Shown: positions 35,020 through 43,819 of the stretch, piece after piece | Position numbering within the stretch: the stretch's first letter is position 1 | Layout of the letters: each line of letters begins with the position of its first letter | Origin: Arthrobacter sp. MYb213 | Lineage (GTDB): Bacteria; Actinomycetota; Actinomycetes; Actinomycetales; Micrococcaceae | Length of the DNA stretch: 64,000 nt | Assembly: GCF_002979915.1 (NCBI RefSeq) | Contig: NZ_PCQA01000002.1 | Coordinates: 310,001 to 374,000, forward strand | Direction of reading: 5' to 3' | The notes under the pieces: generated by a model | Databases searched by the model: none | What the model saw: only the letters and a program-made list of their open reading frames with translations | What the model was told of the DNA's origin: nothing | Position numbers and translations under genes: made by a program

Positions 35020-36939
35020 TTAGTAGTCGCGACGTCCGCCACTACGGTTTCCGCCACCGAAGCGCTTTTCGCCACCGCCGCGTCCGCCACCGAAGCCGCC
35101 GCGTCCGCCGCCACCGCCGAAGCCGCCACGTCCACCGCCGCGTCCGCCACCGAAGCCACCGGAACGCTTACGGTCGCCGTAGCCACCGCGGTCCGAATCT
35201 TCAGCTGGGCTGCGACCGTTGTCTAGCTCCAGGTTGATGGCTTCGCCACCAATGCGGGTGTTAGACAGTGCACGCCACTGGTCCTTGGTCAGCTCTGCTG
35301 GCAACTCAACCAGGGTGTGATCCGAACGGATATCAATGCCACCGATTTCGGAGGAGTTGAAGCCGCCTTCGTTAGCAAGTGCGCCAACGATGGAGCCCGG
35401 CTGAACGCGGTTCTGACGACCCACGGCCAAACGGTACATTGCGTTGCCCTCGGCTGCAGTCTTACGACCACGTGGTGCACGCTCGCCGCGTCCACCTTCA
35501 CGCTCGCCACGTCCGCCTTCGCGGTCCATACGAGCCTTCTTCGAAGGTGGGATCACTGGCTCGGTCATCAGTAGTGGGCGACCACCCTGAGCCATCAGTG
35601 CCAATGCAGCAGCGATTTCAAGCTGATCTAGGTCCTCGTGCTCTGCAGCAAAACGCTCCACGATTTCACGGAAGGTGCTCAGATCCTGACCACTGATGGT
35701 CTGATCGATGCGATCGGTGAAACGCTGGATACGACGGTCATTGACCGTGTCCAGGGAAGGAAGCTGCATCTGAGTCACTGGCTGGCGGGTAGCCTTTTCA
35801 ATCGCACGCAGTAGGTACTTCTCGCGTGGGGTCATGAAGAGGATCGCGTCGCCGGTGCGGCCTGCACGGCCGGTACGGCCAATGCGGTGCACGTAGGACT
35901 CGGTGTCGTGTGGGATGTCGTAGTTGATGACGTGGGAGATGCGTTCCACGTCAAGGCCACGAGCAGCCACGTCGGTTGCGACCAAGATATCGATCTTGCC
36001 CGAACGCAGGTTCTCGACGGTGCGCTCACGCTGCTGCTGTGGGATGTCACCGTTGATGGCTGCGGCGGTGAAGCCCCGAGCCTTCAGCTTGTCGGCAAGA
36101 TCTTCGGTAGCCATCTTGGTACGAACGAAGGCGATAACGCCTTCAAAAGGCTCGGATTCCAGGATACGAGTCATGGCATCGAGCTTGTGAGCTCCCATAA
36201 CCTGCAGGTAACGCTGGGTGATGTTGGTGCCGGTCGAGGTGTTCGACTTGACCGAAACTTCCTGTGGGTTACGCAGGTATTCGGCAGCGATGCGACGAAT
36301 GGTACGTGGCATGGTTGCGGAGAACAGTGCAACCTGCTTGTCCTTTGGAGTCGACTCCAAGATCTTGTCGACCTCTTCGGCGAAGCCCATGCGAAGCATT
36401 TCGTCAGCCTCATCCAGTACTACGTACTGAAGGTTGGACAGGTCCAAGGAACCCTTGTTGATGTGGTCGATGACGCGGCCTGGGGTACCGACAACAACCT
36501 GTGCGCCGCGGCGCAGTCCGTTGAGCTGTGGTCCGTATGGCGAGCCACCGTATACCGGAAGGACGGTGAAGTCGCTCAGGTACTTGGCGTAAGAAGTGAA
36601 AGCCTCAGCAACCTGAAGAGCCAGCTCGCGAGTTGGAGCTAGAACCAGGATCTGTGGGGTGCGAGCTGGACCGTTAAGGTCTGCAAGCTCAGCCATGCGG
36701 GACAGTGCCGGCAGCGCGAAGGCTGCGGTCTTACCGGTACCGGTCTGTGCCAGACCAACTACGTCACGGCCTTCAAGAAGCAGTGGGATGGTGGCTGCCT
36801 GGATTGGCGATGGCTTCTCGTAGCCTAGGTCGGCTAGTGCTGCAAGCACTCGGGCGTCAAGACCAAGTTCGCTGAAAAGCACGGTCGGCTCTTCGGTGGT
36901 CTTTTCGTCATTGGTGTTTACGGGCATGTCTGATGACAC
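35020..36939 (-). CDS. deaD: DEAD-box ATP-dependent RNA helicase with RGG-like tail
   Basis: 639 residues. The RecA-like domain 1 has the Q-motif region GYEKPSPIQ, AQTGTGKT (motif I), PTRELA, TPGR, DEAD and SAT. Domain 2 has VATDVAARGLDV and HRIGRTGRAGR. A DbpA-type RNA-binding domain (about 510-585, MYRLAVGRQNRVQPGSIVGAL) and a Gly/Arg-rich tail (about 590-639, repeats of GGRGG and FGGG) follow. This layout matches CsdA/DeaD, which unwinds structured RNA in ribosome assembly and mRNA decay, often at low temperature. The GTG at 36939 has GAGG nine bases upstream; ATG 36927 is an alternative. A long leader precedes it. Confidence 0.94.
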   Translation of the reverse strand: MSSDMPVNTNDEKTTEEPTVLFSELGLDARVLAALADLGYEKPSPIQAATIPLLLEGRDVVGLAQTGTGKTAAFALPALSRMAELADLNGPARTPQILVLAPTRELALQVAEAFTSYAKYLSDFTVLPVYGGSPYGPQLNGLRRGAQVVVGTPGRVIDHINKGSLDLSNLQYVVLDEADEMLRMGFAEEVDKILESTPKDKQVALFSATMPRTIRRIAAEYLRNPQEVSVKSNTSTGTNITQRYLQVMGAHKLDAMTRILESEPFEGVIAFVRTKMATEDLADKLKARGFTAAAINGDIPQQQRERTVENLRSGKIDILVATDVAARGLDVERISHVINYDIPHDTESYVHRIGRTGRAGRTGDAILFMTPREKYLLRAIEKATRQPVTQMQLPSLDTVNDRRIQRFTDRIDQTISGQDLSTFREIVERFAAEHEDLDQLEIAAALALMAQGGRPLLMTEPVIPPSKKARMDREGGRGEREGGRGERAPRGRKTAAEGNAMYRLAVGRQNRVQPGSIVGALANEGGFNSSEIGGIDIRSDHTLVELPAELTKDQWRALSNTRIGGEAINLELDNGRSPAEDSDRGGYGDRKRSGGFGGGRGGGRGGFGGGGGRGGFGGGRGGGEKRFGGGNRSGGRRDY

Positions 36940-37260
36940 GAAGAATTACCTCATTCGTTTGGGGAAGGCCTACCCGTCCCCAATTTAAGAACGACGCATA
37001 GGCTACACAGTAAGAAAACTACTCACGCTCATCAAGCGCTCCCCTATGACATAAAAACCGCGCACACACTTGGCGGAAGAAATACAACACGAGAAGGCTC
37101 TTGCCTCAAAAATTGGGCTAGATGCAAGGAAACCCTGATGTTCGCGAACACCTAATACTATCGACAAGTAGGCTCATTTGTCAGCGTGAGAGTTGTGTGA
37201 GTTCGGGCACCGCTTGCAAAGTGGGCCGTAAAACTAGCTCTTGGCGCTAGGCTGGGAGAC
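36940..37260. promoter_or_regulatory. Divergent control region with long helicase leader
   Basis: 321 bases between divergent starts. On the minus strand TTGAGG (37104-37109), 17 bases and TGTATT (37081-37086) is a possible helicase promoter, giving a leader of about 135 bases. Just before the ribosome-binding site the leader has TTGGGGA and TCCCCAA arms (about 36956-36985), a hairpin that could control translation. On the + strand TAGGCT seven bases before GTG 37261 suggests a leaderless start for the next gene. Confidence 0.45.
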
Positions 37261-37671
37261 GTGAAAAAGCCCGTAACTCCCCCGCCAAACACCCTGCCAG
37301 CACCCGGCGCCTTGCGCATTTCCCGGTTCGTTTGGATCTTGGCCGGGGTGCTCTTTTTAGGCTTCGCCGCGAATCTAGCCTTCGATGTCTTCGAAGTTCA
37401 CCCGCTAGATCTTGGTCCGCTGGCGCTGGTAGTGCTCTTGGCCGTGGCCGGAATAGCGATCTGTTTCTTAGCCGTACGGCTGTGGAAGGGTGAACGCTCG
37501 GCACGCGCGCAGCTGACCTGGATTGGCCTCATCGCGGCCCTACCCACCTTGTTGCGCATGGGCCGTTACTCAATCCTCGCCGCGGTGGTGCTTCTCGCGG
37601 TGTTGTTGATGTGGACCCCGGCAAGTATCAAATACTTCAAGCTCACCTCGCCGAAAGCTAGTAAAAAATAA
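37261..37671 (+). CDS. Hypothetical membrane protein
   Basis: 136 residues from GTG 37261, with four hydrophobic segments (about 20-40, 50-72, 80-95, 100-118), a Pro-rich N-terminus and a Lys-rich C-terminus (KLTSPKASKK). No family recognised. TAGGCT lies seven bases before the start, so the mRNA may be leaderless. A strong terminator follows. Confidence 0.7.
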   Translation: MKKPVTPPPNTLPAPGALRISRFVWILAGVLFLGFAANLAFDVFEVHPLDLGPLALVVLLAVAGIAICFLAVRLWKGERSARAQLTWIGLIAALPTLLRMGRYSILAAVVLLAVLLMWTPASIKYFKLTSPKASKK

Positions 37672-37685
37672 CACCGGCGTTAACC

Positions 37686-37730
37686 ACTGCGGGGCTCGTG
37701 AACCAGATGGTTCACGAGCCCCGCAGTGTT
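37686..37730. terminator. Bidirectional terminator between 37261 gene and metB
   Basis: A perfect 20-bp stem (37686-37705 with 37708-37727) and a two-base loop region. Convergent genes end on either side. Confidence 0.88.
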
Positions 37731-37736
37731 TAAGGC

Positions 37737-38894
37737 TTACAACGCGCCGAAGGCACGATCCAAATCATCGATCAGATCCGCAACATCTTCGATACCTACC
37801 GACAAACGAAGTAGGTTTACCGGAACTGCCAGCTCGGTGCCCTTGACCGAGGCGTGGGTCATCTCCGATGGGTAGTTCATCAGCGATTCAATGCCGCCCA
37901 GGGATTCTGCCAGGGTGAACAGCTTGGTGCTTTCGGCGATCTTACGCGCAGCAGCCTCGCCACCGGAGAACTGTACGGAGACCATGCCACCAAAGCCGCT
38001 CATCTGCTTCTTGGCAATGTCGTGACCCGGGTGATCTTCGAAGCCTGGGTAGAGCACGCGCTCTACTTCCTTGCGTTCGCGTAGCCAGTGAGCCACCTTT
38101 TCAGCGTTTTCGTTGTGCGCGCGCATGCGAACACCCAGAGTCTTCAGACCACGAGTGGTCAAGAAGGCATCCATCGGGCCAGAGACGGCACCTACGGCAA
38201 ATTGAATGAACCCGATCTTCTCGGCCAGCTCATCATCCTTCACGATGACCGCTCCACCCACAACGTCCGAGTGCCCACCAATGTACTTGGTCGTGGAGTG
38301 CACCACGATATCTGCACCCAAGGTCAGCGGCTGCTGCAGGAACGGGCTGGCGAAGGTGTTGTCAACGACCAGCAACGCGCCGGCAGCGTGAGCGATCTGT
38401 GCGACCTTCGCAATGTCGGTGATGGTCATCATTGGGTTAGATGGTGTCTCAACCCAAACCAACTTGGCCTTGTTCTTTTCAATGGCGGCGGTTAATGCCT
38501 GCTCATTGGACATGTCTACCGGGGTGTTGCCGATGCCCCACGCACCAAGGACGCGGTCAATGAGTCGGAAGGATCCACCGTAGGCGTCGTTGCCCAAGAC
38601 GATGTGATCGCCTGGGCGCAGGATTGCACGGATCAGTGAATCTTCGGCGGCCAGACCGGAGCTGAAGGAAAAAGCGTGCTTGCCAAGTTCGGCACCGGCG
38701 AGCTGAGCCTGCAGCGAGTCACGGGTCGGGTTGGTTCCGCGGCCGTATTCGTAGCCGTTGCGCAGCTTGCCAATGGCTTCCTGCGCATACGTGGTGGAGA
38801 AGTGTACTGGTGGGACGACGGCGCCGGTGTGCGGTTCAAATTCCTGTCCGGCGTGTACGAAACGAGTGTTTGATCCCTGAATGTTTTCGGTCAT
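37737..38894 (-). CDS. metB: Cystathionine gamma-synthase / gamma-lyase family enzyme
   Basis: 385 residues of the Cys/Met-metabolism PLP family. The cofactor lysine is Lys203 in HSTTKYIGGHSDVVGG. YEYGRGTNPTRD and VWVETPSNPMM are conserved. Start at ATG 38894 (MTENIQGSN) with ACAGGA five bases upstream; the longer frame lacks this. It lies 27 bases after the cystathionine beta-synthase gene, so the pair forms a transsulfuration operon. Whether it acts as synthase (towards methionine) or lyase (towards cysteine) cannot be decided from sequence. Pairing with beta-synthase is compatible with the lyase role. Confidence 0.88.
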   Translation of the reverse strand: MTENIQGSNTRFVHAGQEFEPHTGAVVPPVHFSTTYAQEAIGKLRNGYEYGRGTNPTRDSLQAQLAGAELGKHAFSFSSGLAAEDSLIRAILRPGDHIVLGNDAYGGSFRLIDRVLGAWGIGNTPVDMSNEQALTAAIEKNKAKLVWVETPSNPMMTITDIAKVAQIAHAAGALLVVDNTFASPFLQQPLTLGADIVVHSTTKYIGGHSDVVGGAVIVKDDELAEKIGFIQFAVGAVSGPMDAFLTTRGLKTLGVRMRAHNENAEKVAHWLRERKEVERVLYPGFEDHPGHDIAKKQMSGFGGMVSVQFSGGEAAARKIAESTKLFTLAESLGGIESLMNYPSEMTHASVKGTELAVPVNLLRLSVGIEDVADLIDDLDRAFGAL

Positions 38895-38921
38895 GACGTT
38901 CCTGTCCTGTTGAGTCAATGT

Positions 38922-40286
38922 TTAGCGGGTTACGTAGGCCAGCAGGTCCGACGCGCTCAGCGCGGCCTGAATTTCGCCACCGTCGGTCAACAAGACCGCC
39001 GGGTGCGTGGCAAGTAGTTCTTGGGCACGTTCTAGGCTTTCGCCGACGCCCAGTAGTGGGATGGGAAGCTGTTCGAGCTCAGCTAAGGTGCTGGACGCTT
39101 CGGCGCCGGCCAACAGGGCGTCGGTGAGCGTGGCTGCACCGATCACCGCGCGGATCTCTCCGATGCGTGCAGGTAACTGCGCGGTGCCAACCACTAGTGC
39201 TTCGGCTCCGGACTCGCGCAGCAGTTTTGCCGCTTGCGCCAGAGTAGTTTCTGCGCTGACCGTTGGCTGCGGCTGAGTGGCCAACGCACGAGCAATCTGT
39301 GCCAGCTGCGTATTTTCTTCTCCGGTGAAGCCTTGGGCAAGCATCCATGAGTCATTGAAGATCTTTGCTAGGTAGCCGCGTCCGCCGTCGGGGGCAATGA
39401 CCACCACGACGTCGTCTTCGCTCAGGTGTTGAGCCACACGCAGCGCCGCGACGATCGCCATGCCCGACGAGCCGCCAAGGAGCAGTCCTTCTTCTTTGGC
39501 CAGACGGCGCGTCATCGCGAAGGATTCTGCGTCGTTGACTGGCTCCACCACATCGGGCACCGCCGGATCGTAGTTGCCTGGCCACATATCCTCGCCGACA
39601 CCTTCGACAAAGTATGGGCGTCCGGTACCACCGGAGTACACCGAACCATCTGGGTCTGCGGCTATCACCTTGACCGGGCCGCTGGCTCGGTCAGCAGATA
39701 TTTGCTTCAGGTAACGGCCGGTTCCGGTGATCGTGCCTCCGGTGCCGGCGCCAATGACTACGTGGGTGAGTTTGCCATCGGTATCATTCCAGATTTCTGG
39801 GCCGGTTGATTCGAAGTGGCTATCTGGAGCTGCCGGATTCGAAAACTGGTCTGGCTTGTATGCGCCGTCGATCTCGCGGACCAGTCGGTCCGAGACGCCG
39901 TAATAGGATTCTTCAGATTCTGGAGCGACCGCCGTAGGCGTCACCACTACCTCGGCACCGTAGGCTCGCAATACATCGCGTTTTTCTTCGCCCACCTTGT
40001 CGGGGGTGACAAAAATTGTTTTGTATCCCTTGAGCTGTCCGACCATTGCCAACCCCACACCGGTGTTGCCACTGGTTGGTTCGACGATAGTTCCGCCGGG
40101 CTTCAGTTCGCCGCTTTGCTCGGCACGCTCAACCATCTTCAAGGAAATGCGATCCTTGATAGAACCACCCGGGTTCAGGTATTCCAGCTTGACCAGCACG
40201 GTGGCTTTGATACCGTCGGTCACCCGATTGAGTTTGACGAGTGGCGTGTTGCCAATCAGATCTAGAACTGTAGACGCATACTTCAT
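38922..40286 (-). CDS. cbs: Cystathionine beta-synthase
   Basis: 454 residues. The N-terminal PLP domain of the cysteine-synthase fold has cofactor Lys44 in NPGGSIKDRISLK, EPTSGNTGVGLAMV and the phosphate loop GAGTGGTITGTGRYLK. A C-terminal pair of CBS domains (about 330-454) is present, so this is the full-length type rather than plain CysK. It condenses serine and homocysteine to cystathionine. I start at ATG 40286, which has TAAAGT seven bases upstream and no Shine-Dalgarno, so the mRNA is probably leaderless. Unlike animal enzymes there is no heme-binding N-terminus. Confidence 0.93.
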   Translation of the reverse strand: MKYASTVLDLIGNTPLVKLNRVTDGIKATVLVKLEYLNPGGSIKDRISLKMVERAEQSGELKPGGTIVEPTSGNTGVGLAMVGQLKGYKTIFVTPDKVGEEKRDVLRAYGAEVVVTPTAVAPESEESYYGVSDRLVREIDGAYKPDQFSNPAAPDSHFESTGPEIWNDTDGKLTHVVIGAGTGGTITGTGRYLKQISADRASGPVKVIAADPDGSVYSGGTGRPYFVEGVGEDMWPGNYDPAVPDVVEPVNDAESFAMTRRLAKEEGLLLGGSSGMAIVAALRVAQHLSEDDVVVVIAPDGGRGYLAKIFNDSWMLAQGFTGEENTQLAQIARALATQPQPTVSAETTLAQAAKLLRESGAEALVVGTAQLPARIGEIRAVIGAATLTDALLAGAEASSTLAELEQLPIPLLGVGESLERAQELLATHPAVLLTDGGEIQAALSASDLLAYVTR

Positions 40287-40299
40287 GTCAAGAACTTTA
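40287..40299 (-). promoter_or_regulatory. -10 element of a likely leaderless cbs promoter
   Basis: Minus-strand TAAAGT is followed by seven bases and the cbs ATG. Confidence 0.5.
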
Positions 40300-40361
40300 C
40301 CGGCGCTTGTCACACATGTCGTGGCGGTACGTAGCTTTGCGTCATGCAATAGCGTGAAAGT

Positions 40362-41363
40362 ATGGGAAATGTTACTGAGCGGAAGGTTTCAGGGCGTATG
40401 CACTTCGATGCAATAACCGGATCTTACGATCCACAGCGTCCGGTAAGTCTGCAGAAGTCGTTAGGGAATCTCCGGCGCGGTCTGAGCGACCCGACGATTC
40501 GGTTAGCCGAAACCGAAGCCTGGCTGGCCTTCGCCACCGAGCACGGCGATGCCACCTTACACATCACTAAACCCTCATTAAACGCCGCCGCACAATTTGA
40601 GGCGTGGGGCGCTGGAGCTCCTTGGGCCATCAAGCATGCACCGGATCTCTTAGGTGCAGCCGATGATTGGTCAGGCTTTGATGAGCCGGAATTTTTCTCT
40701 TGCTTACCCGAGCTAGTCCAGCGTCAACGTGTACTACACCGCGATCTGGCGCTACCGCGAACCAATAGAATTTTTGAGCACGCCGCCGGGGCCATCCTCG
40801 AACAACGAGTCACCGGCATCGAAGCGAACTATGCCTGGCGTTGGTTGATCCGCCACCAGGGACGTCCGGCTCCGGGGCCGGCACCGCAGGGGCTCATGCT
40901 TTTTCCGCGTCCCGAAGAACTTGCAAAACTCAAAAGGTGGGATTGGCAGACCGCCCGAGTCGAACAGCAACGCGCGCAAACCCTAGGCCGACTTGCGGTG
41001 GCGGCGAGCCGTTTAGAATGGTGGGCTGGCAAAAATCTGAAAGCACAAAAGCCTCATACAACAGGTGCGGGAACGATTGAGTCAGCGCTGCTATCTTTAC
41101 CGGGCGTCGGTCCGTGGACTGTGGCCGAAACGTTGCAACGTTCCCATGGCTCACCCGACCATATTTCCGTTGGCGATTACCATCTAGCTGGTTTTGTTGG
41201 CCAAGTACTCATTGGGCGCCGGGTTGATGATCTGAAGATGCTTGAACTTCTTCGACCCTTTTCGGATCATCGACAACGAGTGATCCGGCTACTACAGCTT
41301 TCGGGACAGAAAAAACAAAGCTTCGGGCCACGCTACGCCCCATTAGATCACCGAGGTCGTTAG
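40362..41363 (+). CDS. AlkA-like DNA-3-methyladenine glycosylase
   Basis: 333 residues with the helix-hairpin-helix/GPD motif LLSLPGVGPWTVAETLQRS and the catalytic aspartate in HISVGDYHL. The middle has the family pattern HAAGAILEQRVTGIEANYAWRWL. It should remove alkylated purines to start base excision repair. The C-terminal ends with a basic RYAPLDHRGR. ATG 40362 is used; ATG 40398 (MHFDAITGSYDPQRP) is an alternative and may be nearer the family start. It is divergent from cbs. Confidence 0.85.
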   Translation: MGNVTERKVSGRMHFDAITGSYDPQRPVSLQKSLGNLRRGLSDPTIRLAETEAWLAFATEHGDATLHITKPSLNAAAQFEAWGAGAPWAIKHAPDLLGAADDWSGFDEPEFFSCLPELVQRQRVLHRDLALPRTNRIFEHAAGAILEQRVTGIEANYAWRWLIRHQGRPAPGPAPQGLMLFPRPEELAKLKRWDWQTARVEQQRAQTLGRLAVAASRLEWWAGKNLKAQKPHTTGAGTIESALLSLPGVGPWTVAETLQRSHGSPDHISVGDYHLAGFVGQVLIGRRVDDLKMLELLRPFSDHRQRVIRLLQLSGQKKQSFGPRYAPLDHRGR

Positions 41364-41394
41364 CAGCCCGAAGCTATTAGTAGTGCTTAGTGGA

Positions 41395-41766
41395 TTACTC
41401 CGCCTGTGCAGCTTCCTCGGCGATTTGTGCGTGTACCTCAGACATATCGATGCCTTTCACGGCGGTGACTAGATCTTCAAGCTGAGCCTGGTTCAAAACA
41501 CCTGGCTGCGAGAAGACGAGGACCTTTTCACGGAACGCCATCACGGTAGGAATCGAGGTTACGTTCGCTGCTCGCGCCAAACCCTGCTCCGCTTCGGTAT
41601 CAACCTTGGCGAACACGACATCCTGGAATTTTTCCGAAGTCTGCTCATAAACCGGGGCGAACTGACGGCAAGGACCGCACCACGCTGCCCAGAAATCAAC
41701 GAGCACAATGTCATTGTCTGCAATCAGCTGGGCGAATTCTGCTTCGCTCACATTTTTAGTTGCCAT
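41395..41766 (-). CDS. trxA: Thioredoxin
   Basis: 123 residues with the redox motif WCGPC (Cys30, Cys33) in VLVDFWAAWCGPCRQF and the cis-proline in TSIPTVMAF. A short acidic C-terminal tail. Start at ATG 41766 (MATKNVSEAEF); the longer frame to 41856 is not family-like. TACCGT lies six bases upstream, fitting a leaderless mRNA. It lies downstream of tRNA-Tyr, after a terminator. Confidence 0.93.
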   Translation of the reverse strand: MATKNVSEAEFAQLIADNDIVLVDFWAAWCGPCRQFAPVYEQTSEKFQDVVFAKVDTEAEQGLARAANVTSIPTVMAFREKVLVFSQPGVLNQAQLEDLVTAVKGIDMSEVHAQIAEEAAQAE

Positions 41767-41871
41767 GCCTACACGGTATCCGAATTTATCCGCAAGTACG
41801 TATCTTGGAGACATTGGACGCAGTAGAAAAGCCCGAAAATCGCGACTTTTAAGCAATGTTCTCCGGGATGC

Positions 41872-41903
41872 AAAAAACTCCCAGATCTTTCGATCTGGGA
41901 GTT
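41872..41903 (-). terminator. Terminator of tRNA-Tyr
   Basis: Minus strand: a perfect 12-bp stem AACTCCCAGATC/GATCTGGGAGTT with loop gaaa, followed by TTTT. Confidence 0.9.
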
Positions 41904-41908
41904 ATCTG

Positions 41909-41990
41909 TGGCAGATACTGGATTCGAACCAGTGAAGGCGTTGCCAGCTGATTTACAGTCAGCCCCCTTTGGCCACTCGGGTAATCTGCC
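41909..41990 (-). tRNA. tRNA-Tyr (GTA anticodon)
   Basis: 82-base class II tRNA with acceptor arms GGCAGAT and ATCTGCC, anticodon loop CTGTAAA, a long variable arm and T-arm GGTTCGAATCC. Confidence 0.95.
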
Positions 41991-42155
41991 ATGTTTGTTC
42001 ACGTCGGAACGAGAAATAACTCTACAGGAGTTTTTGTAGCTTGTGAAATCGAGAGGTGCATTTTTGATGTAAGCCTGATCACAGCCGAAATTCTCGCCGC
42101 TAAACCGGTAGGCTATGAAGCGAATTGGACCCGTAGAACACCAAGGAGAAATCAC

Positions 42156-42644
42156 ATGGCTAGCGATTCCACATTTGATGTTGTCAGCAAGGTAGACAGT
42201 CAAGAAGTCGCCAACGCAATGAACCAGGCTCAGAAGGAAATCGTCCAGCGATACGACTTCAAGGGCATCGGCGCAGAAGTTGATTTCAGCGGCGAGAAGA
42301 TCCTGATGAAGGCGAACTCTGAAGAGCGCGTCAAGGCTGTACTGGACGTCTTCCAGTCCAAGCTGGTCAAGCGCAACATCTCCCTGAAGTCCTTAGATGC
42401 CGGCGAGCCTTACGCTTCAGGCAAGGAATACCGCATCGAAGCATCCATCGTTGAAGGTATTGCTCAGGATGTTGCCAAGAAGATCAACAAGCTCATTCGC
42501 GATGAGGCTCCTAAGGGAGTTAAGTCCACCATTCAGGGTGATGAGCTGCGCGTATCTTCAAAGTCCCGCGACGACCTGCAGGCCACGATGACCCTGCTGC
42601 GCGGCTTCGACGAAGCAGACTTACAGTTTGTGAACTTCCGCTAA
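42156..42644 (+). CDS. yajQ: YajQ-family cyclic-di-GMP-binding protein
   Basis: 162 residues. UPF0234/YajQ with two ferredoxin-like repeats: STFDVVSKVDSQEVANAMNQ and RYDFKG at the N-terminus, then a C-terminal KSRDDLQATMTLLRGFDEAD. Homologues bind nucleotides, and some bind c-di-GMP and modulate transcription. The role in actinobacteria is unclear. AAGGAGA lies five bases before the ATG and overrides the longer frame from 41991. A strong terminator follows. Confidence 0.93.
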   Translation: MASDSTFDVVSKVDSQEVANAMNQAQKEIVQRYDFKGIGAEVDFSGEKILMKANSEERVKAVLDVFQSKLVKRNISLKSLDAGEPYASGKEYRIEASIVEGIAQDVAKKINKLIRDEAPKGVKSTIQGDELRVSSKSRDDLQATMTLLRGFDEADLQFVNFR

Positions 42645-42679
42645 ACACGCACCGCGTAGGGCTACTGAGCCTCACGTGC

Positions 42680-42717
42680 AAAGAGCGTCGTTGCCATTAT
42701 TGGCAACGACGCTCTTT
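42680..42717. terminator. Terminator between yajQ and htpX
   Basis: A 17-bp stem made of AAAGAGCGTCGTTGCCA and its complement with a short loop. Convergent genes on both sides. Confidence 0.87.
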
Positions 42718-42733
42718 CGTGTTTCACAAGCAG

Positions 42734-43597
42734 TTACTGGCCGCGTGACATCGCTTCGAGCCGCGCCACCCGGTCATCCATCGATGGGTGTGTGGAGAAC
42801 ATCTGCTTCAGGCGCGAACCGAATGGGTTAGCGATCATCAGGTGTGAGCTGTTGACCAGCTTCTGATCCTGAGGTGCCAGCGGGGCGGCGCTGATTCCCG
42901 ACTCCAAGCGGCGCAGCGCACTGGCGAGCGCCAGCGGGTCACCGGTGAGCTTGGCACCGTCCTCGTCCGCGTCGAACTCGCGGGTACGGCTGACTGCCAT
43001 TTGAATCATCGAGGCAGCCAGCGGGGCCAGCAAGGACATCGCAATCAACGCGATGGGATTAACGTTGCGGTTATCGCGTCCGCCGAAGAACAGCATGAAC
43101 TGTGCGACAGAAGTAATGACGCCGGCCACCGCGGCGGCCACCGAAGAGGTAAGGATGTCACGGTTATAGACGTGCATGAGTTCGTGGCCTAGAACCCCGC
43201 GTAGCTCCCGCTCATCGAGCAGCTGCAAGATCCCCTCCGTGCAGCAGACCGCGGCGTTTTCCGGGTTACGTCCGGTGGCAAAGGCATTGGGTGAGGTAGT
43301 TGGCGATACATAGAGGCGCGGCATCGGCTGTTGAGCGTTAATCGACAGCTCGCGAACGATACGGTACATGCCTGGCTGGTCTGCCTCGGTGACCGGGTAG
43401 GCCTGCATAGAGCGCAACGCGATCTTATCGCTGTTCCAATAGCCGTAGGCAGTGGTGCCCAGACCAATCAGCGCAAAGATCCAGATAAAGGAACTATTGC
43501 CGCTGCCGACAGAAATGAGCGAGCCAAGCGCAAGCAGCAGGGCGAACATGCCGCCGAGCAATAGCGCAGTCTTAAAACCATTGTTATGTTTATGCAC
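42734..43597 (-). CDS. htpX: HtpX-type membrane zinc metalloprotease (M48)
   Basis: 287 residues. Two N-terminal membrane helices (about 10-52) and the zinc motif HELMH (His138, Glu139, His142) in GVLGHELMHVYNRD. Two more helices (about 150-208) and the third ligand in REFDADEDGA follow. HtpX degrades damaged membrane proteins under envelope stress with its active site facing the cytoplasm. The gene is monocistronic, divergent from rarD. Confidence 0.94.
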   Translation of the reverse strand: MHKHNNGFKTALLLGGMFALLLALGSLISVGSGNSSFIWIFALIGLGTTAYGYWNSDKIALRSMQAYPVTEADQPGMYRIVRELSINAQQPMPRLYVSPTTSPNAFATGRNPENAAVCCTEGILQLLDERELRGVLGHELMHVYNRDILTSSVAAAVAGVITSVAQFMLFFGGRDNRNVNPIALIAMSLLAPLAASMIQMAVSRTREFDADEDGAKLTGDPLALASALRRLESGISAAPLAPQDQKLVNSSHLMIANPFGSRLKQMFSTHPSMDDRVARLEAMSRGQ

Positions 43598-43696
43598 TTA
43601 GGTCCACTCCCCGTGTCCGTAATCCCGATACCTTTAGTGTATTTGAACGACCGGCCCGAAGGGATTGTTCCCCGATAAGTCGTTGTGCGGGCCCTA

Positions 43697-43735
43697 AGGT
43701 GACTACTATCACCTAGTGTGACGGTGAGGCACTAG
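43697..43735. promoter_or_regulatory. Overlapping inverted repeats between htpX and rarD, possible operator
   Basis: AGGTGA-ctacta-TCACCT (43697-43714) and CTAGTG-tgacggtgagg-CACTAG (43713-43735) lie side by side, about 100 bases from either start. They look like sites for a dimeric regulator; which one is unknown. Confidence 0.4.
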
Positions 43736-43819
43736 GGGACATACGATCAACACATAAAGCGCGGGTGCGCGGATCGCGTGAACCCTTCATGACATGGCGG
43801 AAGTAGACACGAATAACTA

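Noticed and set aside
38922-40286. Plain cysteine synthase (CysK)
   Set aside because: The two C-terminal CBS domains and the downstream cystathionine-family gene fit cystathionine beta-synthase better.
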